Shown here: one piece after another, positions 1 to 7,786 of the stretch
Numbering within the stretch: position 1 is the first letter of the stretch
How the letters are laid out: each line of letters starts with the position of its first letter
NCBI GenBank assembly: GCA_030432295.1
Contig: JAUIHI010000003.1
Location: forward strand, 62,001-126,000
Source of the DNA: Anaerolineae bacterium
GTDB taxonomy: Bacteria; Chloroflexota; Anaerolineae; Caldilineales; Caldilineaceae
DNA length: 64,000 bases
Direction: 5' to 3'
Notes under the pieces: model-generated
What the model was told of the DNA's origin: nothing
Databases searched by the model: none
What the model saw: only the letters and a program-made list of their open reading frames with translations
Made by a program: the position numbers and the translations under genes

Positions 1-105
1 GGCCTGCTGGCCCAACGGCGTATGGACACCCTCACCGGCAATCTGCGCCGCTATCTGGCCGGGGAACCGTTGCACAATGTGGTGGACAAAAAGATGCTCT
101 TTTGA
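1..105 (+). CDS. D-2-hydroxyacid dehydrogenase, C-terminal end only (partial)
   Basis: Frame 1 is open from the first base to TGA at 103-105 and encodes the last 34 residues of a protein. The tail contains NLRRYLAGEPLHNVVD, the usual C-terminal helix and end of NAD-dependent D-isomer-specific 2-hydroxyacid dehydrogenases (2-Hacid_dh_C family), in which the chain ends soon after a Pro-Leu-x-Asn-x-Val-Asp motif. The catalytic and NAD-binding parts lie upstream of the window, so the substrate cannot be named. The next gene starts 31 bp downstream on the same strand. The identification rests on a short tail. Confidence 0.6.
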   Translation, partial: GLLAQRRMDTLTGNLRRYLAGEPLHNVVDKKMLF

Positions 106-136
106 GGCCATTGGCGAAAGGAACAATCGACACGTT

Positions 137-3100
137 ATGACCAGGCATACAATCCTGCCCGATCTCAATTCACGATTGACACTGGCAAGACGCCGGTTGC
201 TTAGGATGCGGCTGGCTATCCCACTGCTTCTGCTGATTCTGGCCCTGTCGATTGTGCCAGCCCACGCAGACCCAGGCGACCCGGTGTCGCCGTGGATCGG
301 GCCTGCCCCTGAACTGGCCGACGATTACGTGCCCAAGCTATCTCCGGCCGCGGTCGGCGCCTACAATCCGGTGGATGTGCGGGATCGGGCCGCGGTGGTG
401 GCCCATTTCAACGCCAACTACAGCACGACCAATCCAGCCATCGGGTGGACGGGCAACCACGCGGCCTGCGATCAGGGGGATACCTCCGCCGAGTTCAAGA
501 ATGCAGTCATCGACCAGATCAACTTCTATCGACGCATGGCGGGCATTCAGGATGTGGCCCTGGCCGGGGCGCTGGACAATCTGGGCGCGCAGAAGGCGGC
601 TCTGCTGATGAGCGTCAACAATGCCTTGAGCCATAACCCGCCTGCGGGCTGGACCTGCTATTCCGAAATGAACGCGGCTGATCCCAAAGGCAATGATTAC
701 ACCGGGCGATCCAATCTCTACCGAAGTGTGAATGGGGCAGAATCCATCCACGGCTATATCAGGGACCCCGGCGACGTTAACACCGCGGTCGGTCATCGGG
801 GCTGGGTGTTGTGGCCCCAGCGCACGGAGATCGGGACCGGGGATGTGCCCGCGGGGCCCGGGGTTTCTGAGGCCAACGCCCTGTATGTGTTGGGGGCCGA
901 GAGTGCAACCCGCCAGACCCGGGACAGAATCAGCGGTTACGAAGTCGTGGCCTGGCCACCGCCCGGCTATGTCCCCTATCAGATTGCCTTTTCCCGCTGG
1001 TCTCTGGAATATCCAGGGGCCGACTTCTCCGCGGCCACAGTGACGATGACTGAGCTGAGCTGCCCCAACAAGAGGCCTATCACCACCGAGATTCAGAACC
1101 GGGGCAACCGCCTGGTCTGGATTCCCACAGCCATTGCTGGCTATAATTCGAATGGAGAGGGTAGCCATCCCAAACCTGGGGCAGATACCGTCTATCGGGT
1201 GACAATCGACGATGCGACTGTGGACGGCGCAACCGTAGCCTTCCACTACAACGTCATCGTCATCGATCCTGCCACGGACCCCAGCCTGATGAGGGGGGCT
1301 GCCACGGACCCCGGCTCGATGATTTGGGAGGGTAGCAACAGCACCGATTGGAATAGCTGCCAGAACTGGTCCAACCACCGGGCACCCCTGGCTATTGACA
1401 ATGTGACTATCCCCGCAGGTGCGCCCCCGCCTGTGCTGGGGAGCGGGGTGGCCGAGGTTGGTAGCCTGACTGTGGCCGACGGGGCCAGCCTGCACCTGAC
1501 CGGCGGCAGCCTGAATGTCTATGGCAACTGGAGCGAAGAGGGCAGCGCATACACCGCAGCCACGAGCGGCACAATTCACTTTGTCGGCGATGCGGCCCAG
1601 GCTGTGACTCTGGGCGAGCAGACGACCCTCCCCAACCTGACTGTGGGCAGTGGGGCCGCGGTCAGGATCATTGGCAGCGCCAATATCGACGGCGATGTCA
1701 CGATTCTGGAGCGCGGCTCCTTCCAGGCCGACAGTCTGAAAGTCGCGGGCAATTGGGACGACCGCAATGTGGGCAGCGGCTTTATTCCCGGCACTGCCAC
1801 TGTGATTTTTGATGGCACGGCCCAGACAATCGATAAGTTGACCGGGGGGACGGATGTCGACGAGGACTTCAACGACAATACCATCGACTCGTGCAGCTTT
1901 GGACTGCCCCCCGGCTGGACCCGACAGCAGGCCGAGTCTCCTGGCTTCCTCTGGTGTGGCACGGGCAACGCCAACACACCCGGCGTAGCCATGCGCTGGG
2001 CCAGCACGCCGGATGGCTGGCTCTTCACCCCGGCCCTCTCCCTCTCTGCCGGGGTAAGCTACCAGTTGGCCTACAAATATCAGGTCCAGTTTACAGGGGA
2101 TGACAGCTTCGCCGCCCACGTGGCTGCCGCGCCCACAGCCGCGGCTATGCTGGCTACGCCCGCCATCCACGGCCCGGTGAACGGTTCCACCACCCCAGCG
2201 AACGCATCCGTCTCCTTTACCGTGCCCAGCGACGGAACCTATTACATCGGCTTCCGTAGCCAGGGCAGCAACTATGGGATTGTGGATGACGTGCGGGTGA
2301 CCGGTCAGGCTGGGGTCACATTCCACAATCTGACCGCGGCCGCAGGCACTACGACCTTCCTGAAAGATGTGGCTGTGACCGGGGACCTGCGTGTGGATGC
2401 CGGGGCGACTGTCGCGCTGCGGGCCGACAGTATGACAGTCGAGGGCAGTGTCGTCAACAATGGGGGGCTGAAGCAGGAACGCATCGTTGCGGACGGCTCC
2501 GCCACCCGTTTCCTGCATATCCAAAACCGGGCCAAAACCGCCACAAAGTACGCCGGGGTGGACATCACACCCAACGGGGCCGGGCTGGGAGCAACTTGGG
2601 TCAATATTCTGGGCAATCAGACCGCGTGCAACAGCGGGGATGAGATGATACGTCGCTGTTTTGACATCATCCCGACCAGCGCCCAACCGGCCACTGTACG
2701 CTTCTGGTATCTGGACAGCGAAAAGGGAGCGCAGGATTCGGCGGGGATCAACACCTATCACTGGAACGGCACGGCCTGGGATGCGCTGACACCGGCCACA
2801 CCGCCCCGGGGCACAGAGGGAGCGTACGCCTGGGTCGAAGCTGTCAACGTCGCCAGCTACTCGCCCTTTGGACCCAGCGACAGCCTGCCCACCGGCCCAC
2901 CTGTGGCGGAGATGGACCTGATGGGAAACGGTCTGCCCATCATCAGCGGGGACACGACGCCCTCTGCGACCGATGACACGGACTTCGGCCCAGTGCTTCC
3001 CGGCGGCGAGCCGGTGACACGCACATTCACCATCCACAACACCAGTCCGAACGTCCTCTTTCTGATGGGTACAGAGCCGGTCACTGTGAGTGGGTCCGAT

Positions 3101-3310
3101 GCCTTTCAGGTAGTCAGCCAGCCACCGGCGACAATTGCCAGCAACAGCAGTGCTGCCTTCCAACTCCGTTTCGCGCCCAGCGTGGCCGGGTTGCTGACGG
3201 CCCAGATTCTCATCGCCAACAATGACGGAGACGAGAATCCCTACACTTTTCGTGTCCAGGGCGGAAAGGTGGCTCCCAGCTATCTCTATCTGCCCGCAGT
3301 CCAGCGCTGA
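137..3310 (+). CDS. Secreted CAP/SCP-domain surface protein with choice-of-anchor-type C-terminal domain and YLPAVQR end
   Basis: 1057 residues. The ATG at 137 follows an AAAGGAA at 117-123; an in-frame start at 77 would overlap the upstream gene, and an in-frame ATG at 206 begins right at the signal peptide. A hydrophobic stretch ending in Ala-His-Ala gives a clear Sec signal peptide. Residues about 120-240 match the CAP/SCP fold: INFYRR, LSHNPP, a YSEMNAA Cys-linked segment, SNLYR, a D-x-G-x-x-N stretch and VGHRGWVLWP. A repetitive beta-rich region follows (about 400-600), then a jelly-roll-like segment beginning EDFNDN (about 580-720), and residues about 937-1045 resemble ASPM/SPD-2/Hydin-type anchor domains (RTFTIHNTSPN, QLRFAPSVAG). 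The chain ends SYLYLPAVQR, a motif shared with other secreted proteins here. CAP proteins have no single activity, so the role (adhesion, lipid or protein binding) is unknown. Confidence 0.8.
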   Translation: MTRHTILPDLNSRLTLARRRLLRMRLAIPLLLLILALSIVPAHADPGDPVSPWIGPAPELADDYVPKLSPAAVGAYNPVDVRDRAAVVAHFNANYSTTNPAIGWTGNHAACDQGDTSAEFKNAVIDQINFYRRMAGIQDVALAGALDNLGAQKAALLMSVNNALSHNPPAGWTCYSEMNAADPKGNDYTGRSNLYRSVNGAESIHGYIRDPGDVNTAVGHRGWVLWPQRTEIGTGDVPAGPGVSEANALYVLGAESATRQTRDRISGYEVVAWPPPGYVPYQIAFSRWSLEYPGADFSAATVTMTELSCPNKRPITTEIQNRGNRLVWIPTAIAGYNSNGEGSHPKPGADTVYRVTIDDATVDGATVAFHYNVIVIDPATDPSLMRGAATDPGSMIWEGSNSTDWNSCQNWSNHRAPLAIDNVTIPAGAPPPVLGSGVAEVGSLTVADGASLHLTGGSLNVYGNWSEEGSAYTAATSGTIHFVGDAAQAVTLGEQTTLPNLTVGSGAAVRIIGSANIDGDVTILERGSFQADSLKVAGNWDDRNVGSGFIPGTATVIFDGTAQTIDKLTGGTDVDEDFNDNTIDSCSFGLPPGWTRQQAESPGFLWCGTGNANTPGVAMRWASTPDGWLFTPALSLSAGVSYQLAYKYQVQFTGDDSFAAHVAAAPTAAAMLATPAIHGPVNGSTTPANASVSFTVPSDGTYYIGFRSQGSNYGIVDDVRVTGQAGVTFHNLTAAAGTTTFLKDVAVTGDLRVDAGATVALRADSMTVEGSVVNNGGLKQERIVADGSATRFLHIQNRAKTATKYAGVDITPNGAGLGATWVNILGNQTACNSGDEMIRRCFDIIPTSAQPATVRFWYLDSEKGAQDSAGINTYHWNGTAWDALTPATPPRGTEGAYAWVEAVNVASYSPFGPSDSLPTGPPVAEMDLMGNGLPIISGDTTPSATDDTDFGPVLPGGEPVTRTFTIHNTSPNVLFLMGTEPVTVSGSDAFQVVSQPPATIASNSSAAFQLRFAPSVAGLLTAQILIANNDGDENPYTFRVQGGKVAPSYLYLPAVQR

Positions 3311-3341
3311 CCAAACCAGCCTTTTGCAGGTGAATTCAAGC

Positions 3342-3377
3342 AAAGAGGGCCGACTTATCTCAAAGTCGGCCCTCTTT
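3342..3377. terminator. Bidirectional intrinsic terminator between convergent genes
   Basis: A 15-bp perfect stem (3342-3356 with 3363-3377) and a 6-nt loop. The GC-rich core is flanked by A residues on the left and a T5 run on the right, so it can act on both strands. It lies between the CAP protein gene and the convergent aldo/keto reductase gene. Confidence 0.85.
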
Positions 3378-3420
3378 TTGTTTCTTCAGCGCGGCTCGCT
3401 TCGCCGTTGAACGATCTGTA

Positions 3421-4401
3421 TTAAATCCAGCCGGGGGTAGTAATCGTTTCGGCGATGGGCAGGGCTTTGGCAATCTCTTCCGCCGACAAAGATGGAATTT
3501 CGGACGCGGCTGCGTTCTCCTCCATCTGTCGCCGGTTCTTGGCCCCGGCGATGACGCAGGAGACCCCCGGATGGTCCAGCACGAAGCGCAGAGATGCCTG
3601 CACCAGCGACCGCTCAGTTGTGGCCAGGAAGTCCAGTTCGGGCAGCCGGGCCAGACCCGCCACCGTCTCGGCGCGCTGGAAGCGTTCGTAGCGCAGATCG
3701 TTCTCGGCCAGGGATTGGGCATTGGCCCCGGAATACTTGCCGGTCAGCATCCCCTTGGCCAGGGGTACCCGAATCAGTGTGCCAATGTCTTCTGCCTTGG
3801 CCCAATGGAGCAGGTCGTCGGCGCCGCGTTCCAGCAGATTGTAGCCGATTTGCAGGATGTGGATAGGGCCGAAAGTGCGCAGCCGGTCGATGGCGGCCCG
3901 GTTGTTGGTGGAGATGCCATACCAGCGAATTTTGCCCGCCTGGCGCAGATCGGCCAGGGTTTCCATCACCGCGGGCATGGCCCAGTCGTAGGGTATGGCA
4001 TGGAGCTGGTAGAGGTCGATGGCCTCCATCTGCAATCGGCGCAGGCTCTGCTCGCAGGCGTCGGTGATGCGTCGCCGCACAGCCGCCTCGTCGGGTTTCT
4101 CTTTGTCCATTCCCTGGTTGGGCTGGACTTTGGTCGCCACAATCCAGCGCTCCCGCCGCCCCTGCAGTGTTCTGCCCGTCATCACTTCGCTGTGACCGTC
4201 GCCGTAGCCTTCGGCAGTGTCGATGAGATTGACGCCCAGCTCCTCGGCCCGGTGGATCAGAGCAATCGACTCGGCGTCGTCAGTCCCAGTCCAGCCGAAG
4301 CGGGAGCCGTCGCTCCGCTGCCACAGCCCGGCAATGGGGTAGGCCCCCAGCCCGATCTCTGATACTTTCAGTCCTGTCATGCCCAGTGTGCGATAGTTCA
4401 T
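3421..4401 (-). CDS. Aldo/keto reductase
   Basis: 326 residues, the normal length for the family. The AKR catalytic tetrad is visible: Asp61 and Tyr66 in DTAEGYGDG, Lys91 in VATKVQ and His134 in YQLHAI. The protein should be a soluble NADPH-dependent (beta/alpha)8 oxidoreductase acting on an aldehyde, ketone or sugar. The start MNYRTLGMTGLKVSEIGLG is the usual family N-terminus. A longer frame reading up to 4557 would run through the upstream cupin gene and is rejected. Its ATG overlaps the cupin stop codon (ATGA, 4 bp), which implies translational coupling. It is the last gene of a four-gene minus-strand operon. The substrate is not evident. Confidence 0.92.
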   Translation of the reverse strand: MNYRTLGMTGLKVSEIGLGAYPIAGLWQRSDGSRFGWTGTDDAESIALIHRAEELGVNLIDTAEGYGDGHSEVMTGRTLQGRRERWIVATKVQPNQGMDKEKPDEAAVRRRITDACEQSLRRLQMEAIDLYQLHAIPYDWAMPAVMETLADLRQAGKIRWYGISTNNRAAIDRLRTFGPIHILQIGYNLLERGADDLLHWAKAEDIGTLIRVPLAKGMLTGKYSGANAQSLAENDLRYERFQRAETVAGLARLPELDFLATTERSLVQASLRFVLDHPGVSCVIAGAKNRRQMEENAAASEIPSLSAEEIAKALPIAETITTPGWI

Positions 4402-4934
4402 TTGTGTTCCTCCGATTGTGGATGGCTGCGGTTCAGCCACAGTTCTGCCAGTGGCCCTGTTTCGCCGAAGAGTGGGTCTGTCGTTGGCAGGGGGACCCGG
4501 CGAATGTTGGCGAGGGACGTGGCGCGTTCCGCGGCTGTGCCTCGGCAGAGGTCCCAACTCTGTCCCGGCGGGTAGGCTCCCACCACCAGCAAATCTCCAC
4601 TGGCGTCGAGCCGCTTGTGGCCTGTCCCCGCGGGCAGGACGAGCACCGTCCCCGCGCTGGCGGTGAGGGTGATGCCCTGAGGACCGCCCAATTGCACCCG
4701 TGCCCAGCCCTGGACAATCGCCAGCACTTCGTGGGCGGTGCTGTGGTAGTGGTGGAAGGCATAGATGCCGTTGCGCCAGCTTCCACCCCAGCCGTTGCGT
4801 CGGAAAGTTTCCTCGGCGATGGACGCAGGGTCTGGCCCAGCCAGGGACAACCCGTCTTCGTAGATGAGCAGGGGCAGGCTGGGATGATTGGGAATCAGGC
4901 CGTCGTCGGCCAGCAGATAGAGTGTGCAGGACAT
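4398..4934 (-). CDS. Cupin-domain protein, YjlB-like
   Basis: 178 residues. The central region has cupin features: FHHYHSTAHEVLAIVQGWARVQLGG, with the His/Glu metal ligands of motif 1, and VLVLPAGTGHKRL, the Pro-Gly-His of motif 2. An overall layout of a PNHPSLPLLIYED N-terminus, GG.WRNGIYAFHHYH and a C-terminal stretch about pricing out a PPGQSWD/PLPTTDPLFG segment matches the YjlB subfamily, whose function is not established. It is probably a small metal-binding beta-barrel that binds a small molecule or acts on sugar derivatives. It lies 26 bp after the C45-family gene and overlaps the aldo/keto reductase gene by 4 bp. Confidence 0.85.
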   Translation of the reverse strand: MSCTLYLLADDGLIPNHPSLPLLIYEDGLSLAGPDPASIAEETFRRNGWGGSWRNGIYAFHHYHSTAHEVLAIVQGWARVQLGGPQGITLTASAGTVLVLPAGTGHKRLDASGDLLVVGAYPPGQSWDLCRGTAAERATSLANIRRVPLPTTDPLFGETGPLAELWLNRSHPQSEEHK

Positions 4935-4960
4935 CAGTGACTCCTCCGGGTGTTTCTAAC

Positions 4961-5992
4961 TCAGACTTCGTAGGCCGTCCAACTGCCCAGACAGCCGTGC
5001 CCCCGGCGCACGTGCAGCACCCCCGCCTTCGGTTCGGCGATGTAGCCGGAGATGGAGTGCATACCCTCCGCGCCGTGGCGACAGATGGCCGCTGGATGGC
5101 CCTGGTGGTCGGCCAGAATCTCCTTCATCCCATCCACTGTGATGCTGCCCCAGCGCTCTCGCAGCAGAATACGCATGCGGTCCAGCCGGGGGCAGGAATC
5201 GGCCAGGGAATTGGTCTCGTGGCAGGCGAAGTCGTCGCTCAGGTAGTGGTTGGCGTGGACCAGCCAGTCCGGGTGGTCGTCGCGGAAGGGGGCGATGCCT
5301 TCGGGCCGTACCTCCACACTTGCCATCCCGCCCTGAGCGTCGCACAGCACCACATTGGCCGCGGAACAGGTGCGGTGACGGGCCAGTACATCCAGACAGT
5401 CGGCCACATTGGACTGTTCCAGCAGCACCCGTTTCAGCGGATAGTGGGGCAGACCCGGCTGCCAGGGAAAATCGTAGAGGGCGTTGGCGAAGTGGGCCAC
5501 GCCGTGCTGGTTCATCCCCGCATAGCCCAATTGACCGGCAAAGGTGAAGATGAGGGCGCGGGGCCGTCCGTCGTTGGGTTTCAGATGCAGCAGGAGCGCG
5601 ACATCCGCATATTCGGGTTCCAAATCCTGATTCTGACCGGCCAAGGGCTGTCCGTTGGCTGTGGCTTCGCCGGTGACGACAAATGCTGTGCAGCCGCCGT
5701 CGGGCACTTTGCCCGCTTCGGCCCTGGCCTGGCAGAGCACCGCCTCCTCCAGACTGATGCCCGCGCCGTCGGCCAGCCCGCGGATTTCCTCCACATAGGC
5801 CGGGCTGAGACGCTGAATGGCAGGCAGGAATGTCATTGCGTTGCGGCAGAGTAGGTCCCGGCTTTTGCCTGTCAACTGCTCAATCAGCAGCAGATAACGC
5901 TGAATCAGGTAGGCTGCCTGACTGCCGTGCTGGTAGCCCATTCCGTAGGATGAGCCGGAAACTTCGATGAGGGGGAAAGTCTGTACGGGCAT
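4961..5992 (-). CDS. C45-family autoproteolytic acyltransferase/hydrolase (acyl-CoA:6-APA acyltransferase-like)
   Basis: 343 residues. The pattern matches the peptidase C45 / AAT family of Ntn hydrolases: GSSYGMGYQHG near the N-terminus, then DGGCTAFVV, where Cys101 would become the N-terminal nucleophile after self-cleavage between Gly100 and Cys101, then NQDLEPEYADVALLLHL and MNQHGVAHFANAL. Fungal AAT makes penicillins, but most bacterial homologues are uncharacterised amidases or acyltransferases, so no substrate is assigned. No signal peptide is seen, so it is probably cytoplasmic. It lies in an operon with an oxidoreductase (48 bp upstream), a cupin and an aldo/keto reductase, which suggests modification of an amide- or acyl-bearing small molecule. 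Confidence 0.85.
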   Translation of the reverse strand: MPVQTFPLIEVSGSSYGMGYQHGSQAAYLIQRYLLLIEQLTGKSRDLLCRNAMTFLPAIQRLSPAYVEEIRGLADGAGISLEEAVLCQARAEAGKVPDGGCTAFVVTGEATANGQPLAGQNQDLEPEYADVALLLHLKPNDGRPRALIFTFAGQLGYAGMNQHGVAHFANALYDFPWQPGLPHYPLKRVLLEQSNVADCLDVLARHRTCSAANVVLCDAQGGMASVEVRPEGIAPFRDDHPDWLVHANHYLSDDFACHETNSLADSCPRLDRMRILLRERWGSITVDGMKEILADHQGHPAAICRHGAEGMHSISGYIAEPKAGVLHVRRGHGCLGSWTAYEV

Positions 5993-6040
5993 TGACGGTC
6001 TCCGGAAATCTGTGTGTATGCCGGTCTGTTTCCTGAAACG

Positions 6041-7225
6041 TCATCCGGCCACGGCCACATCGGCTGCGGGCATGGCTACCTGACAACTCTGCCGGGTATC
6101 CGCCGACTCCCGCGCCCACAGGCAGGTCAGCGCGCTGAGAATGCCCGCGTCCAGGGGGCTGCGGGAGGGTGTGCCGTCGCGCATGGCCATCAGAAAGTCG
6201 TAGCAGAGTTCCCGGTCCCCGCCGAAGTGGGGCATATTGCCTGAAAAGTCGATGGTATCCACAGTGGGCGACGTGTGGCTGAAAACTTTGACCTGGTTGC
6301 GATACCAGTCGAATTCGATGGTGCCGCGGTAGCCGTAGAGCCGCGCCCCGCGCTGGGCAGCCAGATAGCGGGTGAAGAAGTTCTGTGTGTAGCTGACCTG
6401 CGCGCCGGACGCATATTCGAGCAGGCAACTGCCCATATCCTCAATCTCAAAACCCTCCGAGAAGACGCAGTAGCCGTTGCGGTCGGGGAAGTCAACTTCG
6501 GCGCTTTCATAGCCGTTGCGAAAACGGGTGAATGGACTTTCGGTGCAGCTTTCGCGCAGGTGGCAGTCCTTGCACTGGAGGTCGAAGGGCATATCACCAC
6601 CGAAGACCCGCCGGGCTTTTTGTGCACTGACCCAGACCGGCGGCTGGCCGAGCAGATAGTTGATGTAGTCCAGGTCGTGGGTGGCCTTTTGCAGAAAAAG
6701 GCCGCCGTTCTGGTCGAAGTTGCGATGCCAACTGCGAAAGTAGACAGTGCCGTAGGGCACATTGCACCAGGCCACCACATTCTCCACTGTGCCAATCTGC
6801 CCGGAGTCGATAATCTCCTTGACCCGCTGCACAACCGGACTCAGGCGTAGGGGAAAGGAGACAACCGTCGGCGCGGGATAGTTGCGGAAGGTCTCGTCCA
6901 GAAGGCGTAGCTGCCCGAAGGTGATGGCGACCGGCTTTTCCAGAAAGAGGGGCAGGCCGGTCGCCGCGACTTTGCAGGCCATCTCCGTGTGTAGCTGGCA
7001 GCGCGTCCCGATCATCACCCCGTCCAACTCACCGGCCTGGGACAGCAGTTCGTCGGCAGATTCGTAGAAGGTGGCCGCTGACAGGAAGCCGTCGTCCGCG
7101 GCCTGGATATCCCGCCAGCGGGGGTCGGCCACAGCTGTCACCTGGTAGGGGATGTGGAAGACGCCCAGGGCCCGGGCCATATGGGAGACCCGACCGCCGT
7201 ATCCGATGATTCCAACACGCAACAT
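6041..7225 (-). CDS. Gfo/Idh/MocA family oxidoreductase with a cysteine cluster
   Basis: 394 residues. The N-terminal Rossmann fold starts MLRVGIIGYGGRVSHMA and carries the EKP motif (residues 96-98, LFLEKPVA), and the C-terminal half contains the ATHDLDYINYLLG helix of the family (His/Asp at the active site). The protein should be an NAD(P)-dependent dehydrogenase for a sugar or cyclitol. Residues 218-227 hold a Cys-x2-Cys-x5-Cys cluster (CKDCHLRESC), which is absent from the textbook family members and could bind zinc or an iron-sulfur cluster. It is the first gene of the four-gene minus-strand operon. Its start is the ATG at 7225, which follows a GAGGAATCCCCC-type leader. Confidence 0.88.
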   Translation of the reverse strand: MLRVGIIGYGGRVSHMARALGVFHIPYQVTAVADPRWRDIQAADDGFLSAATFYESADELLSQAGELDGVMIGTRCQLHTEMACKVAATGLPLFLEKPVAITFGQLRLLDETFRNYPAPTVVSFPLRLSPVVQRVKEIIDSGQIGTVENVVAWCNVPYGTVYFRSWHRNFDQNGGLFLQKATHDLDYINYLLGQPPVWVSAQKARRVFGGDMPFDLQCKDCHLRESCTESPFTRFRNGYESAEVDFPDRNGYCVFSEGFEIEDMGSCLLEYASGAQVSYTQNFFTRYLAAQRGARLYGYRGTIEFDWYRNQVKVFSHTSPTVDTIDFSGNMPHFGGDRELCYDFLMAMRDGTPSRSPLDAGILSALTCLWARESADTRQSCQVAMPAADVAVAG

Positions 7226-7255
7226 GGGGGATTCCTCTCTCTATTCTGTGTGTTT

Positions 7256-7357
7256 AAGACTCCACTGCAAAAAGGCTAAAAACCGGGTTTTTGAGACCGA
7301 ATCACTCCTGGAAATCCGGGCGATCTGTACAAAAAACTCGGTTTTTGCAGTAGACTC
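7256..7357. repeat. Inverted-repeat unit, copy 1 (GACTCCACTGCAAAAA ends)
   Basis: The left end is AAGACTCCACTGCAAAAAG (7256-7274). The right end (7342-7357) is its imperfect inverse, TTTTTGCAGTAGACTC, with 14 of 16 bases matching. Inside are two ACCGGGTTTTT / ACTCGGTTTTT stretches that can also fold. The size of about 100 bp and terminal inverted repeats resemble a small non-autonomous element, but no target duplication was identified. Confidence 0.55.
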
Positions 7358-7560
7358 ATGGGTTGTCTGGTTTGAGGTTAGCAATGCTGGCTGTTTGATG
7401 AGTCTGCATACCAGTCTATGATAGGGGAATATGGGATTCTGCGCCAATAGAACGCACGTTCCCGGCTACGCTGTGGGTGACAAACTGAAATGCGGCAGAT
7501 TTTCGCCGAACCGAAGAGAGGGTATACTGAACCGGGCGAGAAATAGGCGGGTTTCAATCA

Positions 7561-7693
7561 AAGACTCCACTGCAAAAAGATCAAATTCTCCCGCAGAGTC
7601 GCAGGGGCGTAGAGAAATTCAGGGTAGAAATCTGCTCTTATCAGAGTTCATCAGCGTTTATCAGTGGCTGAAATGGCTTTTTGCAGCAGAGTC
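7561..7693. repeat. Inverted-repeat unit, copy 2 (GACTCCACTGCAAAAA ends)
   Basis: The left end 7561-7579 is identical over 19 of 19 bases to 7256-7274. The right end 7677-7693 (CTTTTTGCAGCAGAGTC) is its inverse with 15 of 17 bases matching. The interior differs from copy 1, so the conserved parts are the ends. Confidence 0.55.
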
Positions 7694-7713
7694 AATCAAC
7701 GGATCAACCAAAA

Positions 7714-7744
7714 ATCCGTGTTCCTTCCCATCCGTGTATACAAA
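7714..7744. repeat. Single arm of the ATCCGTGTTCC...GTATACAAA palindrome family
   Basis: These 31 bases match the right arm of the palindrome at 24004-24034 in 28 positions. No second arm is present here. It sits 42 bp upstream of the ATG at 7787, so it would be in the 5' untranslated region of that gene. Confidence 0.6.
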
Positions 7745-7786
7745 TCCAAAACATTCATCCATCCTGACGCAAATTAAGGAGTCCAC

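Larger units (their letters stand above)
7226..7786. other. 561-bp divergent intergenic region rich in inverted repeats
   Basis: This region separates the minus-strand operon from the plus-strand enolase-superfamily gene, so promoters for both must lie here. No credible gene was found; the short open frames in it have no ribosome site or recognisable sequence. It contains two inverted-repeat units (7256-7357 and 7561-7693) and one half of a palindrome seen again at 23960-24034. It is more AT-rich than its flanks. Confidence 0.6.

Noticed and set aside
338-3343. 1001-residue open frame on the minus strand opposite the CAP-domain gene
   Set aside because: It is a shadow of a GC-rich gene; its composition is Gly/Arg/His-rich without any domain or ribosome site, and the plus strand has a signal peptide and a CAP domain.
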